A DNA stretch of 64,000 nucleotides, from assembly GCA_030745885.1 (NCBI GenBank), contig JASLNR010000043.1, positions 1 through 64,000 on the forward strand, given 5' to 3'. Shown here piece by piece: positions 36,977 to 44,455 of the stretch; the first letter of the stretch is position 1; each line of letters starts with the position of its first letter. The position numbers and the translations under genes were made by a program. The notes below the pieces were generated by a model that did no database searches, was not told where the DNA came from, and was given only the letters and a program-made list of their open reading frames with translations. Source of the stretch: Candidatus Thalassarchaeaceae archaeon. GTDB taxonomy: Archaea > Thermoplasmatota > Poseidoniia > Poseidoniales > Thalassarchaeaceae.

Positions 36977-37423
36977 TCAGATCTCGATACCGAGCTCCTC
37001 GAAGGGGTTGGCCTCGGCCTGTAGCACGGCATCGAGCTGGTCGGTGGCGTTAACCGAGAACAGCCCGAAGTCAACGTCGTTGCGCAACTCGGTGAGCAGG
37101 TCCGGGAACTCGAAGCCCTCCATGGACATCACCTCGAGGAGCTGCTTCTCCAGGGCGGTGCTTACGTAGGCGTTCAGTACCGGTTGGCTCGAGGCCAGCT
37201 CGAGCTTGAACGAGTTGAGCTCTTCCTTGGCCTTCTCGCTCTTGCCTCGGGACATTAGTCGGTCGGCCTTCCTCGCGCAGTCCCGGGCGTAGGACAGGCG
37301 GGAGTCCAGGGTGCTGCGCTGCTGCGCGTACCTCTGGTCTATCTCCTGCTTCATCTTATTCTGCTTCCGCGTGGACAGCTTGACGTAGGACCTTATCCTA
37401 CTGCTCGAGAACCAGGAAATCAT
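36977..37423 (-). CDS. small coiled-coil protein (a)
   Basis: Unrecognised 148-aa protein. It opens with a short aromatic/amphipathic segment (MISWFSSSRIRSYV), then a basic charged helix up to about residue 90, then a helical acidic C-terminal part. ATG 37423 overlaps the stop of the 37420 gene (ATGA), making it third in a three-gene minus-strand unit. Its layout (amphipathic N-terminus, basic hairpin, acidic tail) is like membrane-remodelling ESCRT-III or PspA proteins, but no sequence signature confirms that. Confidence 0.6.
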   Translation of the reverse strand: MISWFSSSRIRSYVKLSTRKQNKMKQEIDQRYAQQRSTLDSRLSYARDCARKADRLMSRGKSEKAKEELNSFKLELASSQPVLNAYVSTALEKQLLEVMSMEGFEFPDLLTELRNDVDFGLFSVNATDQLDAVLQAEANPFEELGIEI

Positions 37424-37902
37424 GGAGGGCCGCCTCCGTCTCCGGTGCCCGTCTCCGAGCTGAGGTCGCCGAGCAGGTCCCCCAAGTTGGACGAGAGCAC
37501 CGAGCCCTCGACGAGTTCGGAGAACTCCATGGGGACGAGGTTCTCGATCCTGTTGGGGTCGTACTCGACCCCCGCCTTGACGTCCTGTATCAGCATGACC
37601 ATCATCCTGTGGTAGAACTGGTTGGAGCGCAGGACGGCGAGGACGCTCTTGGCAATCAGCAGGTCGGCCTTGACGTGGCGCATCTCCATGGCCGTGCCCA
37701 AGGACCTGGGTACGGAGGACTTGAGCTCCTTGGATGCCTTGGAGCGCAGCTTCTCCAGCCTTCTGTCAATCTCCTGGACCTCGTTGAGCTTGCCCTCCTT
37801 GGCATTGGAGAACCTCGTGAGGTGCTGCTGGTGCCCGTACTCCAGCTTGTCGAGCTTCCTCTTGGGCGTCTTCGCCAATCGCTCGTAAATCGGTCTCGAC
37901 AT
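37420..37902 (-). CDS. small coiled-coil protein (b)
   Basis: Unrecognised 160-aa protein. Residues 1-75 form a basic helical segment (YERLAKTPKRKLDKLEYG, RRLEKLRSKASKELKSS), 75-115 a more hydrophobic helical segment (LLIAKSVLAVLRSNQFYHRMMVMLIQ), and the C-terminus is short, Gly/Ser/Asp-rich. It overlaps gene (a) and follows gene (c) by 10 nt. Topology again suggests a helical hairpin that may self-assemble. No family assigned. Confidence 0.6.
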   Translation of the reverse strand: MSRPIYERLAKTPKRKLDKLEYGHQQHLTRFSNAKEGKLNEVQEIDRRLEKLRSKASKELKSSVPRSLGTAMEMRHVKADLLIAKSVLAVLRSNQFYHRMMVMLIQDVKAGVEYDPNRIENLVPMEFSELVEGSVLSSNLGDLLGDLSSETGTGDGGGPP

Positions 37903-37912
37903 CCAATCCCGC

Positions 37913-38449
37913 CTACTCTTCGCTCTGCAGGTATTCGGTGTTGTCGATGTCCGAGGGCCTAGGCAGGTTGTCTATCACGTCGGCGGTCTGCCCGCCCGAG
38001 CCCCAGATGGGGCTTTGGACCAGTTGTGCGGGGGTGGTCACGTTCTTGTTGAGAATCATCTGCAGCATCTTCAGGGCCTCGTTGGTATTGTCCACTATCT
38101 GGGTCAGTCGTGCCTTCTCTGCGATCTGCCTGTCCAGGATGCCCTGCTGCACGCCTATGTCCGCAACCGTCTCCTGGAACTCCTGGCTGTTCTTGGCGTC
38201 TTCTCGGCTGCCGAGATCCTCCTGACGGGCCTTCAGCCTGGCCATCTTGAGGTGCCCCTCCCTGATAACGGCCTCCGACTCCGCTATGCCGGACTCCGAG
38301 TCGGACAGCTTGTCCTTATTCCTGCTGATCTCCGACTTCAGGTCCTTCTTGCCGCGATTGAACGCGTCCCTGTACTCAGTAGGTATCCCCTTCTCGCGAA
38401 GCCACCTGTCGTCGATTAGGTCGAATGTCTTTCTTCCGAACGGCCACAT
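37913..38449 (-). CDS. small coiled-coil protein (c)
   Basis: Unrecognised 178-aa protein starting MWPFGRKTFDLID, with a long charged coiled coil from about residue 30 to 130 (IRNK/SESGIAESEAVIREGHLKMARLKARQEDL) and a Pro/Asp-rich tail. ATG 38449 is preferred to TTG 38458 because a TATATAT element lies 22-29 nt upstream. First gene of the three-gene unit. Short N-terminal W/F-rich segments followed by a coil occur in membrane-bound scaffold proteins. Confidence 0.6.
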   Translation of the reverse strand: MWPFGRKTFDLIDDRWLREKGIPTEYRDAFNRGKKDLKSEISRNKDKLSDSESGIAESEAVIREGHLKMARLKARQEDLGSREDAKNSQEFQETVADIGVQQGILDRQIAEKARLTQIVDNTNEALKMLQMILNKNVTTPAQLVQSPIWGSGGQTADVIDNLPRPSDIDNTEYLQSEE

Positions 38450-38470
38450 GGGCCGCAAGTGAGAGTGATG

Positions 38471-38478
38471 GATATATG
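38471..38478 (-). promoter_or_regulatory. TATA box for the coiled-coil unit
   Basis: Reads CATATATC on the minus strand, 22-29 nt from ATG 38449, predicting a leaderless mRNA for the three-gene unit. Confidence 0.6.
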
Positions 38479-38522
38479 AAAATATCCTGTGGGACCCGTC
38501 TAATTCGTGGAAGGCCCCCGAT

Positions 38523-39713
38523 TCAATGCAGGATGCCCCAGGCGTGCTCGGCGTTGCCGTGGATCCACTCGTAGTCCTCGATGGTCCTGAGGCCCCCCTC
38601 GTCCAGGATGGCGATGCGCTCGACCTCGAGGGGGTACTCGTTGTAGGTCAGGTGGCTGACCATGCCGCCCCTGGTCGGCTGGTCGAAGGTCCACCTCGCC
38701 CTGCTGACCGCGAGGACATCGATGGAGATCTGGGTCCTGCCGTTCCATATCCTGACCCTGAAATCGGGAAGAAGGTGGCCGTGGCGGTCCCTCAGGCCCC
38801 GGGCCGACTCTGACAGCTCGACCTCGCAGCGAGCGAAGTTCTCGGTCCGCCCCCTGACCCTGTCGTGGAAGATGCCAGCGCCGTTGTCGGGGTACCTGAT
38901 GAAGTCCCGGCGGCGCCAGGGCCTGTCGTCCATCGCGCTAGACAGCGGCGAGACGTGGGGCATGAACCAGTCCAGGTACGAGCCGTCGCCGAAGTGCAGC
39001 ATCCCCCAAAACCACGGGGAGGCAGGCGCCTGGACGGTGACCTTCTGGAAGTACGCGGTGCCCTCCTCGGGTTCGCCGTCGACCTTGAGCCTGCACTTCG
39101 AGCCCTGGAGCCTAAGGATATCGTATCCCATGCCCAGGGAGTACTCGTTATTCCTGTACGTCAGCGAGCTGGTCGGGCCCCACCACGGGGTCATCTCGGC
39201 CTCGAAGGTCGAGGGGGCGCCCCTTGATCTGGCCTCGCGGTCACTCGACAGGCTCATCCACATGCCGGCGTTCCCGGGCAGCATCCCCAGCGACATGTCC
39301 TCCCGCTCGATCGGGACGACGGCCCCGGCCCCCTCGCCCGCGCCATCGCCCGGCCACAGCGGGTGGTCGTCGCCGACGACGGCCATCCGGCACTCCCTCA
39401 TCGTCAGGGGCTCGTGCATCGTCTCGCCATCGTACCACCAGGCGCACACCATCCCCGGGATCACGAAGCCCCCGTGCTCGTCCTTGTGCATCCTAGAGCC
39501 CGGCTTCCACCAGTGCCCGCTCACTCGGATGGCCTCGGTCTGCTTGGTCGACCACAGCGTCATCAGCTGGCGGGTGCGCCCGGGGTTGCTCGGATCGGGA
39601 ACTAGGACGAGGACCCAGTACCACCACCACGTCAGGCGGTTGATCGGGGGCATGACATCGAGGCGCCACAGGGAGGAGAAGTCGCCCTCGAACCTCTTGG
39701 GTGCCCCTTGCAT
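38523..39713 (-). CDS. lipocalin-like (CrtC/AttH-type) protein
   Basis: A 396-aa Trp-rich beta protein. Blocks such as YFQKVTVQAPASPWFWGMLHFGDGSYLDWFMPH and the paired halves with GMVCAWWYDG and WTFDQPTRGGMVSHL suit the CrtC/AttH (hydroxyneurosporene dehydrogenase-like lipocalin) fold. This is a fold-level guess. It has no signal peptide. It is the last gene of an operon with two ABC transporters, 9 nt after the second permease, so it may handle a lipophilic substrate of those exporters (inference). Confidence 0.5.
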   Translation of the reverse strand: MQGAPKRFEGDFSSLWRLDVMPPINRLTWWWYWVLVLVPDPSNPGRTRQLMTLWSTKQTEAIRVSGHWWKPGSRMHKDEHGGFVIPGMVCAWWYDGETMHEPLTMRECRMAVVGDDHPLWPGDGAGEGAGAVVPIEREDMSLGMLPGNAGMWMSLSSDREARSRGAPSTFEAEMTPWWGPTSSLTYRNNEYSLGMGYDILRLQGSKCRLKVDGEPEEGTAYFQKVTVQAPASPWFWGMLHFGDGSYLDWFMPHVSPLSSAMDDRPWRRRDFIRYPDNGAGIFHDRVRGRTENFARCEVELSESARGLRDRHGHLLPDFRVRIWNGRTQISIDVLAVSRARWTFDQPTRGGMVSHLTYNEYPLEVERIAILDEGGLRTIEDYEWIHGNAEHAWGILH

Positions 39714-39722
39714 GACGCGCCC

Positions 39723-41435
39723 TCACATGATCTCGCGCCTGCTGAACACCGACTGGCCGATGACCAACATCACCACGGTCACGGACAGCAGTGTGACCAC
39801 GCTGACAAGGAGGGAAACGGCCGCCGACTGGGTTCCGAGGGTGTGGACTGGGGGCTGCCAGAAGAACGAGAGCCCGGTCTCGATGCCGTAGGCGGCCCCT
39901 ATCTCGGCCCACTGGAGGGTGTCGGGCCAAGCCAGCAGGACGATGGCATCGATCATCTGGAGCGCCCAGTGGGTGATCGAGATGCTCGAGATGGCCCAGT
40001 TGGGGTTGATGATCGAGAATGTGCCCATCATGAACTCCCAAACCCCGAACACTATGCAGACGTAGACCCCGTACTTGGGGGAGATCAGCCCCATCGTGTT
40101 GAACAAGGCCCCGTAGGCTGCGAGCACGAAGATGGTGGCGAGTCCTATGCCGAGCCACACGGGAAGGTCCGAGAGCCTGAAGATCTGGTCGCCGGGGCCC
40201 AGCGTGGCGGTCACCACCCCCATGACGAGGGAGAGGGCGAGCACGTAGCTGCCCGAGACCACCATGTATCCCATCAGCCTGTAGAGGATGAATTCGCCCC
40301 GGTGGATCGGCTTGGAGAGCAGGAAGTGGAGCGTGCCGCTCTCGGTCTCGTCCCTCACCAGGCCCAGGGCCAGGAAGAGCGGGATGAAAAGCCCGAGCAA
40401 GATGACGAAGGCCATCTTGCCGACGCCTATGATGAAGGTCCGGTGGCCGAGCTCGCCGACGTAGGCCTCGTCGTTCGGGTCCTCGTCAACGTAGGAGTCC
40501 GCGGTGATCCTCCTGACCTCGTTGCCGTCCGCATCGACCTCCCAGAGGACGTCGCACCTGATCCCGTTGTCGTTGCGGTCGTCGTCGAATCTGTCTTCGA
40601 TATTTGCGTCCCACTCGAGGAACCAGTCCCCGTCCCGGCCCTCGACCCACCCTACCCTCAGGCAGTCGCCGTCGTCGTCGTAGCCGTGGCTGCCCGACAG
40701 CCTGTCGCCAGCGGGGCAGACGACGCGGCTGCCGCTGGAGTCGAAGCAGTCGATATCATCCTCGTCGATGTACATCTCAGGGGGGTCGGGGACGACCTCG
40801 AAGGGCTCGGTGTAGTAGCCCCACTGGAGGAAGTTGCCCTCTGGGACGAAAACCGTCCCCTCACCCCTCCATTCACCGTAGACGTAGTACAAATCGTCCC
40901 CGAAATGGCAGGCCGTGCCGTAGATGGGGTACCAGTCCTCGTACACTTGGCCTGACGGGCATTCCTCCGGGGAGCCCCAATCGACTATGTCCGACCAAAG
41001 GTCCTCCGCCTCGTAACCAGGGTCCACCCAGACGGGGTCGAACAGGGCCTGCCCCTTCCACGTCTTGTTGCCGTAGAAGGTCCTCAACCCGTCATTCCAG
41101 CCTATGGAGCTCTCGCTGATATACTCGCTCGAACCCGGGTATTCCGTGTGGTCGAAGTCGCTGGTCCCGAACTTCATCTCCTGGCCGAGCGGGTACCCGT
41201 CTCTGTCCTCGTCGACGCTGTCGCCGTCATTGTCTATGGGCTCGAAGGCGTCTCGGACTGCGTCGATGTAGAAGGCCAGAAGGAGCACCATGAGCAGGGC
41301 GCCCACGCCCATTACCACCCACGTGGATACGCGGTGCCTGAGCTGCCTGACCGTCAGCTCGACTATCGCACCGGCCTTGCGGTCCAGTTTTGTCCATACG
41401 GTGTCTGCCAGATCCAGCCCCTTTCTGTCCATCAC
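39723..41435 (-). CDS. ABC-2 type permease with large extracytoplasmic Asp-rich loop
   Basis: A 570-aa membrane subunit of an ABC exporter. Helix 1 (VSTWVVMGVGALLMVLLLAFYI, about 34-55) is followed by a ~270-residue polar loop rich in Asp, Trp and Tyr that opens with DNDGDSVDEDRDGYP, a DxDxDG calcium-binding-like pattern, and contains three CxxC-free Cys pairs. Five more helices follow (LLGLFIPLFLALGLV, GYMVVSGSYVLALSLVMGVV and others). It overlaps its ATPase gene (41432-41435), so the two form a pair. Substrate unknown. Confidence 0.82.
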   Translation of the reverse strand: MMDRKGLDLADTVWTKLDRKAGAIVELTVRQLRHRVSTWVVMGVGALLMVLLLAFYIDAVRDAFEPIDNDGDSVDEDRDGYPLGQEMKFGTSDFDHTEYPGSSEYISESSIGWNDGLRTFYGNKTWKGQALFDPVWVDPGYEAEDLWSDIVDWGSPEECPSGQVYEDWYPIYGTACHFGDDLYYVYGEWRGEGTVFVPEGNFLQWGYYTEPFEVVPDPPEMYIDEDDIDCFDSSGSRVVCPAGDRLSGSHGYDDDGDCLRVGWVEGRDGDWFLEWDANIEDRFDDDRNDNGIRCDVLWEVDADGNEVRRITADSYVDEDPNDEAYVGELGHRTFIIGVGKMAFVILLGLFIPLFLALGLVRDETESGTLHFLLSKPIHRGEFILYRLMGYMVVSGSYVLALSLVMGVVTATLGPGDQIFRLSDLPVWLGIGLATIFVLAAYGALFNTMGLISPKYGVYVCIVFGVWEFMMGTFSIINPNWAISSISITHWALQMIDAIVLLAWPDTLQWAEIGAAYGIETGLSFFWQPPVHTLGTQSAAVSLLVSVVTLLSVTVVMLVIGQSVFSRREIM

Positions 41436-42379
41436 TGGACACCCCCTATCAGGTAGCCTAGGAGCGACTCGAGGTTGTCATCGGGATTCTCTATGGTGGA
41501 AATCGCCTGCCCGGACTCGACGACGAGCGAGGGTAGCAGGGAGTGGGCGGCCGAGAGGTTGTTGGTCTGGATCTCGAGCTCGCCCTCGCTGGGGAATCGG
41601 ACCCCGTAGACAGGATCCTCCTTGATGAATAGGGCTGCGAGGCTGCGCGGGTCCTCGCACCTTATCAGGATCCTGTGCGGGTGCCTGTCCAGCAGGTCCC
41701 TGATAGCGTGCAGGTTCCCTATGGCGAGCAACCGGCCGTTATGCAGTATCACTATCTGCTCGGTGATTCGCTCTATCTCCTCGAGTATGTGGCTCGAGAC
41801 CAGAACGGTCTTGCCCTGGTTGCCCAGCTCCCTAATCACGCTCATGACGCTCGTCCTGGCGATCGGGTCGCATCCGTGGAGCGGCTCGTCGAGGATTATC
41901 AGGTCGGGGTCATGGACCAGGGCGTGGGCGATCTTCACCCGCTGCCTCATCCCCTTGCTGTACTTGCCGAGCTCCTTGTGCATGACATCAGCGAGCCCGA
42001 CGAAGTCTAGGACGTGGGCCGAGCGCTCCGTAGCCTCCTCCCTGGTCATGCCGTGGAGGCGGGCCAGCGTGGTCACGAAGTCCAAGCCGGTCATCCAGTC
42101 GTAGAGTCGCTCAGACTCGCTCACGTAACCGACCCGCCGGTATGGGGTGGTGTCGGACCACGGGTCCACCCCGAATAGGCGCACGGACCCCTGATTGGGC
42201 TTCAGCCGCCCCATCAGGAGCTTGAACAGAGTGGACTTGCCAGCGCCGTTGGGCCCGAGGATTCCCGTCACGCCGCCGTCTATCGCTAGTGAGACGTCGT
42301 TGATGCCGATGACCTGGCCGTACCACTTTGAGGCCTGGTCGATGAGCACCGCCGGTGACTTCTGCGTCCCTACTGTCAT
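41432..42379 (-). CDS. ABC transporter ATP-binding protein (second pair)
   Basis: A 315-aa ABC ATPase: Walker A GPNGAGKST (about 42-50), Q-loop, a degenerate signature YSKGMRQRV in place of LSGGQ, Walker B LIILDEP, and the switch His in VSSHILEE. The C-terminal ~90 residues are the extra domain usual for ABC-2 export ATPases. Its ATG overlaps the stop of the preceding permease gene and its stop overlaps the following permease start, so the four transporter genes are translationally linked. Confidence 0.93.
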   Translation of the reverse strand: MTVGTQKSPAVLIDQASKWYGQVIGINDVSLAIDGGVTGILGPNGAGKSTLFKLLMGRLKPNQGSVRLFGVDPWSDTTPYRRVGYVSESERLYDWMTGLDFVTTLARLHGMTREEATERSAHVLDFVGLADVMHKELGKYSKGMRQRVKIAHALVHDPDLIILDEPLHGCDPIARTSVMSVIRELGNQGKTVLVSSHILEEIERITEQIVILHNGRLLAIGNLHAIRDLLDRHPHRILIRCEDPRSLAALFIKEDPVYGVRFPSEGELEIQTNNLSAAHSLLPSLVVESGQAISTIENPDDNLESLLGYLIGGVQ

Positions 42380-43389
42380 TCCCTCGTCACCTCCAAGGAC
42401 GACACCCTGGTCACTAGGATCCCTATTGAGATGGCGTTCATTGCGATTAGCGAGACCACCGAGAAGGACAGGGGGTGCTCGTAGTTGTATGGGATGCCCA
42501 GTAGGAACTGTCCGAGATGCGCGAGGCAGTCGTAGGGGCTCATCACGTAGAGGAACGTGGTTTCGAACTGCAGCTCGATGAGCAGCGAGACCAGTTTGGT
42601 ACCGTATATCACGCTGAGGAAGCCGATGGCGGCGAAGAAGCGGCTCTGGCTGATGCTGGAGAGGGCGAGGCCGATGGAGGTATATGTGATGACGAGGATG
42701 ACCCCAGCCAGCATTCCACCCAGGAACATAGGCAGCGTGTCAGCCAGGTAGGCCCAGCCCTCGCTGCGGAAGACGATCGCGCTGGTGTAGTATACGAAGT
42801 AGGAGAACACGATGACGAAGCCGAGGATAATGGCTACGCTCAGGTACTTCATGGCAGTGTAGTCGAACCTCGTGACGGGGCGGGAGAAGTAGATCGCGCT
42901 CGTGCCGTGCTGCCTGTCGTCGGATATCATTCCGCCGACGACGAGCGCGGTGAGCAGGGGCCAGAAGCAGAGGTTGCGAGGGAAGTAACCCAGTACCTGC
43001 CCCCATAGGTTGTACCGGTTAATCCCCCACATTTTGGAGATGAAGCCACCGTCCTCGCCACCGATGAGGGAGGACAGGAAGAGCATGGGGACGGGGGAAA
43101 GGGAGCCTAGGAAGATTACGAGGATGAGCAGGCGCACCATCGGGTGGTAGTGACGATGGCCCTTGCTGGTGAACAGACCGTAGACGTGGTGGCGGAAGAT
43201 GGCATAGTTCCTCATCCACCTCGGTCCGAGCTCGCCGTCCCAAGGACGGTAGCTCTGGTTGAAAATCGTGCCGAGGTTTGCCTGGCGCTTGGCTACCACT
43301 GCAGTGGCGTCGTCGTCCCCGTCACCGGCCCCGAAGGCGACCTCCATCAGGGTCCTGCCGCCCTCGATGTCGACTTCGTCATCAGGCAC
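42376..43389 (-). CDS. ABC-2 type permease (first pair)
   Basis: A 337-aa ABC exporter membrane subunit with about six helices (HYHPMVRLLILVIFLGSLSPVPMLFLS, NLCFWPLLTALVVGGMI, AIILGFVIVFSYFVYYTSAIV and others). The motif DDRQHGTSAIYFSRPVTR is typical of ABC-2 permeases. GTG 43389 is adjacent to the stop of its ATPase gene (43390). It has no large external loop, unlike the second permease. Confidence 0.88.
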   Translation of the reverse strand: MPDDEVDIEGGRTLMEVAFGAGDGDDDATAVVAKRQANLGTIFNQSYRPWDGELGPRWMRNYAIFRHHVYGLFTSKGHRHYHPMVRLLILVIFLGSLSPVPMLFLSSLIGGEDGGFISKMWGINRYNLWGQVLGYFPRNLCFWPLLTALVVGGMISDDRQHGTSAIYFSRPVTRFDYTAMKYLSVAIILGFVIVFSYFVYYTSAIVFRSEGWAYLADTLPMFLGGMLAGVILVITYTSIGLALSSISQSRFFAAIGFLSVIYGTKLVSLLIELQFETTFLYVMSPYDCLAHLGQFLLGIPYNYEHPLSFSVVSLIAMNAISIGILVTRVSSLEVTRE

Positions 43390-44376
43390 TCACGCACCTC
43401 CTGTATGCTCGGACGTCATGAGGTCCGAGGTCCCCTTGATTTGGGTGCCCAGCTTGTCCATGATCAGGAGGAAGACGTCCTCGAGGTCCGGCTCGTACTC
43501 CCTCATTTGGCGAACCTGCACATCGGCTGATACGGCCGCTTCCAGAACCTTCTGGATGGTGGTGTCGTCTTCCACCTTGATGCGAATGACCCGACCTAGA
43601 CGTCGCAGGGACAGATTCCTCGTGACGAGTTCCTGCTCCATCTTGCTAGCACCCCCCCAGACCATAATCTCGATCTCGCGCTCGACCTGGCTGACGAGCT
43701 CGTCGATGCTGCGTTGAACCACGATCCGCCCCTTGTGGATCAGCACGATCCGATCGCACACCTCCTGGACGTCGTCCATGACGTGGCTGCTCATCAGAAC
43801 GGTCCGGTTGCCCTCCTTGACAGTCCTCCTCAGGGTCTGCAGCATGAATCTGCGAGCCCTCTGGTCGAGGCCGTTGGTAGGCTCGTCGCAAATCAGGATC
43901 TCAGGGTCGTGCACCAGGGCGCAAGCGAGCTTAGTCGCCTGCAGCATGCCAGTGCTGAAGGTCTCGATCTTGCGGTATCTCTGGTCCTTGAGTCCGACGT
44001 ACTCGAGGACCTCGTGGGCTCGTTGGGTGGCGGTGCCCGAGTTCATACCAAGAAGCTCGCCGGCGTAGCGCACCTGATCCACGGCGAAGAGGCCAGGATC
44101 GAGGGCATTGTACTCGGGCATGTATCCGATCCTGGAGCGTATCAGGTCGGCCTGGGCCCTGATGTCATATCCGAGGACGGCCCCCTCCCCCGAAGTAGTG
44201 CCAATCAGTCCCAGCAGGCACTTGAACAGGGTCGACTTGCCTGCGCCGTTCGGGCCGAGTATTCCGATGGCGCCATGTGGGATATCGAGGGTGACATCGT
44301 CCAGAGCGAGGTGCGGGCCGTACATCTTCCGTAGGGCCTTGGTCGTGATTATCGGGTTCGCTTCCTCATCAAGCAT
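43390..44376 (-). CDS. ABC transporter ATP-binding protein (first pair)
   Basis: A 328-aa ABC ATPase with Walker A GPNGAGKST, signature FSTGMLQATKLA (divergent from LSGGQ), Walker B ILICDEPTNGLD and switch MSSHVMDD. The C-terminal extension ends in a helical region. ATG 44376 (MLDEEANP) is preferred to the ORF limit at 44424. It heads the five-gene minus-strand operon. Divergent signatures are common in ABC-2 exporters and should still be functional. Confidence 0.93.
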   Translation of the reverse strand: MLDEEANPIITTKALRKMYGPHLALDDVTLDIPHGAIGILGPNGAGKSTLFKCLLGLIGTTSGEGAVLGYDIRAQADLIRSRIGYMPEYNALDPGLFAVDQVRYAGELLGMNSGTATQRAHEVLEYVGLKDQRYRKIETFSTGMLQATKLACALVHDPEILICDEPTNGLDQRARRFMLQTLRRTVKEGNRTVLMSSHVMDDVQEVCDRIVLIHKGRIVVQRSIDELVSQVEREIEIMVWGGASKMEQELVTRNLSLRRLGRVIRIKVEDDTTIQKVLEAAVSADVQVRQMREYEPDLEDVFLLIMDKLGTQIKGTSDLMTSEHTGGA

Positions 44377-44455
44377 GGTCAGGTCCCGACTCCCTATGGG
44401 AGTCGTTGAACGGTTGAGTGCCAATCACTTGAATGAATCCCCGGAACGCTCCGCA

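Noticed and set aside
39708..40955. Open frame opposite the ABC-2 permease
   Set aside because: Shadow of the Asp-rich loop; composition is not protein-like.
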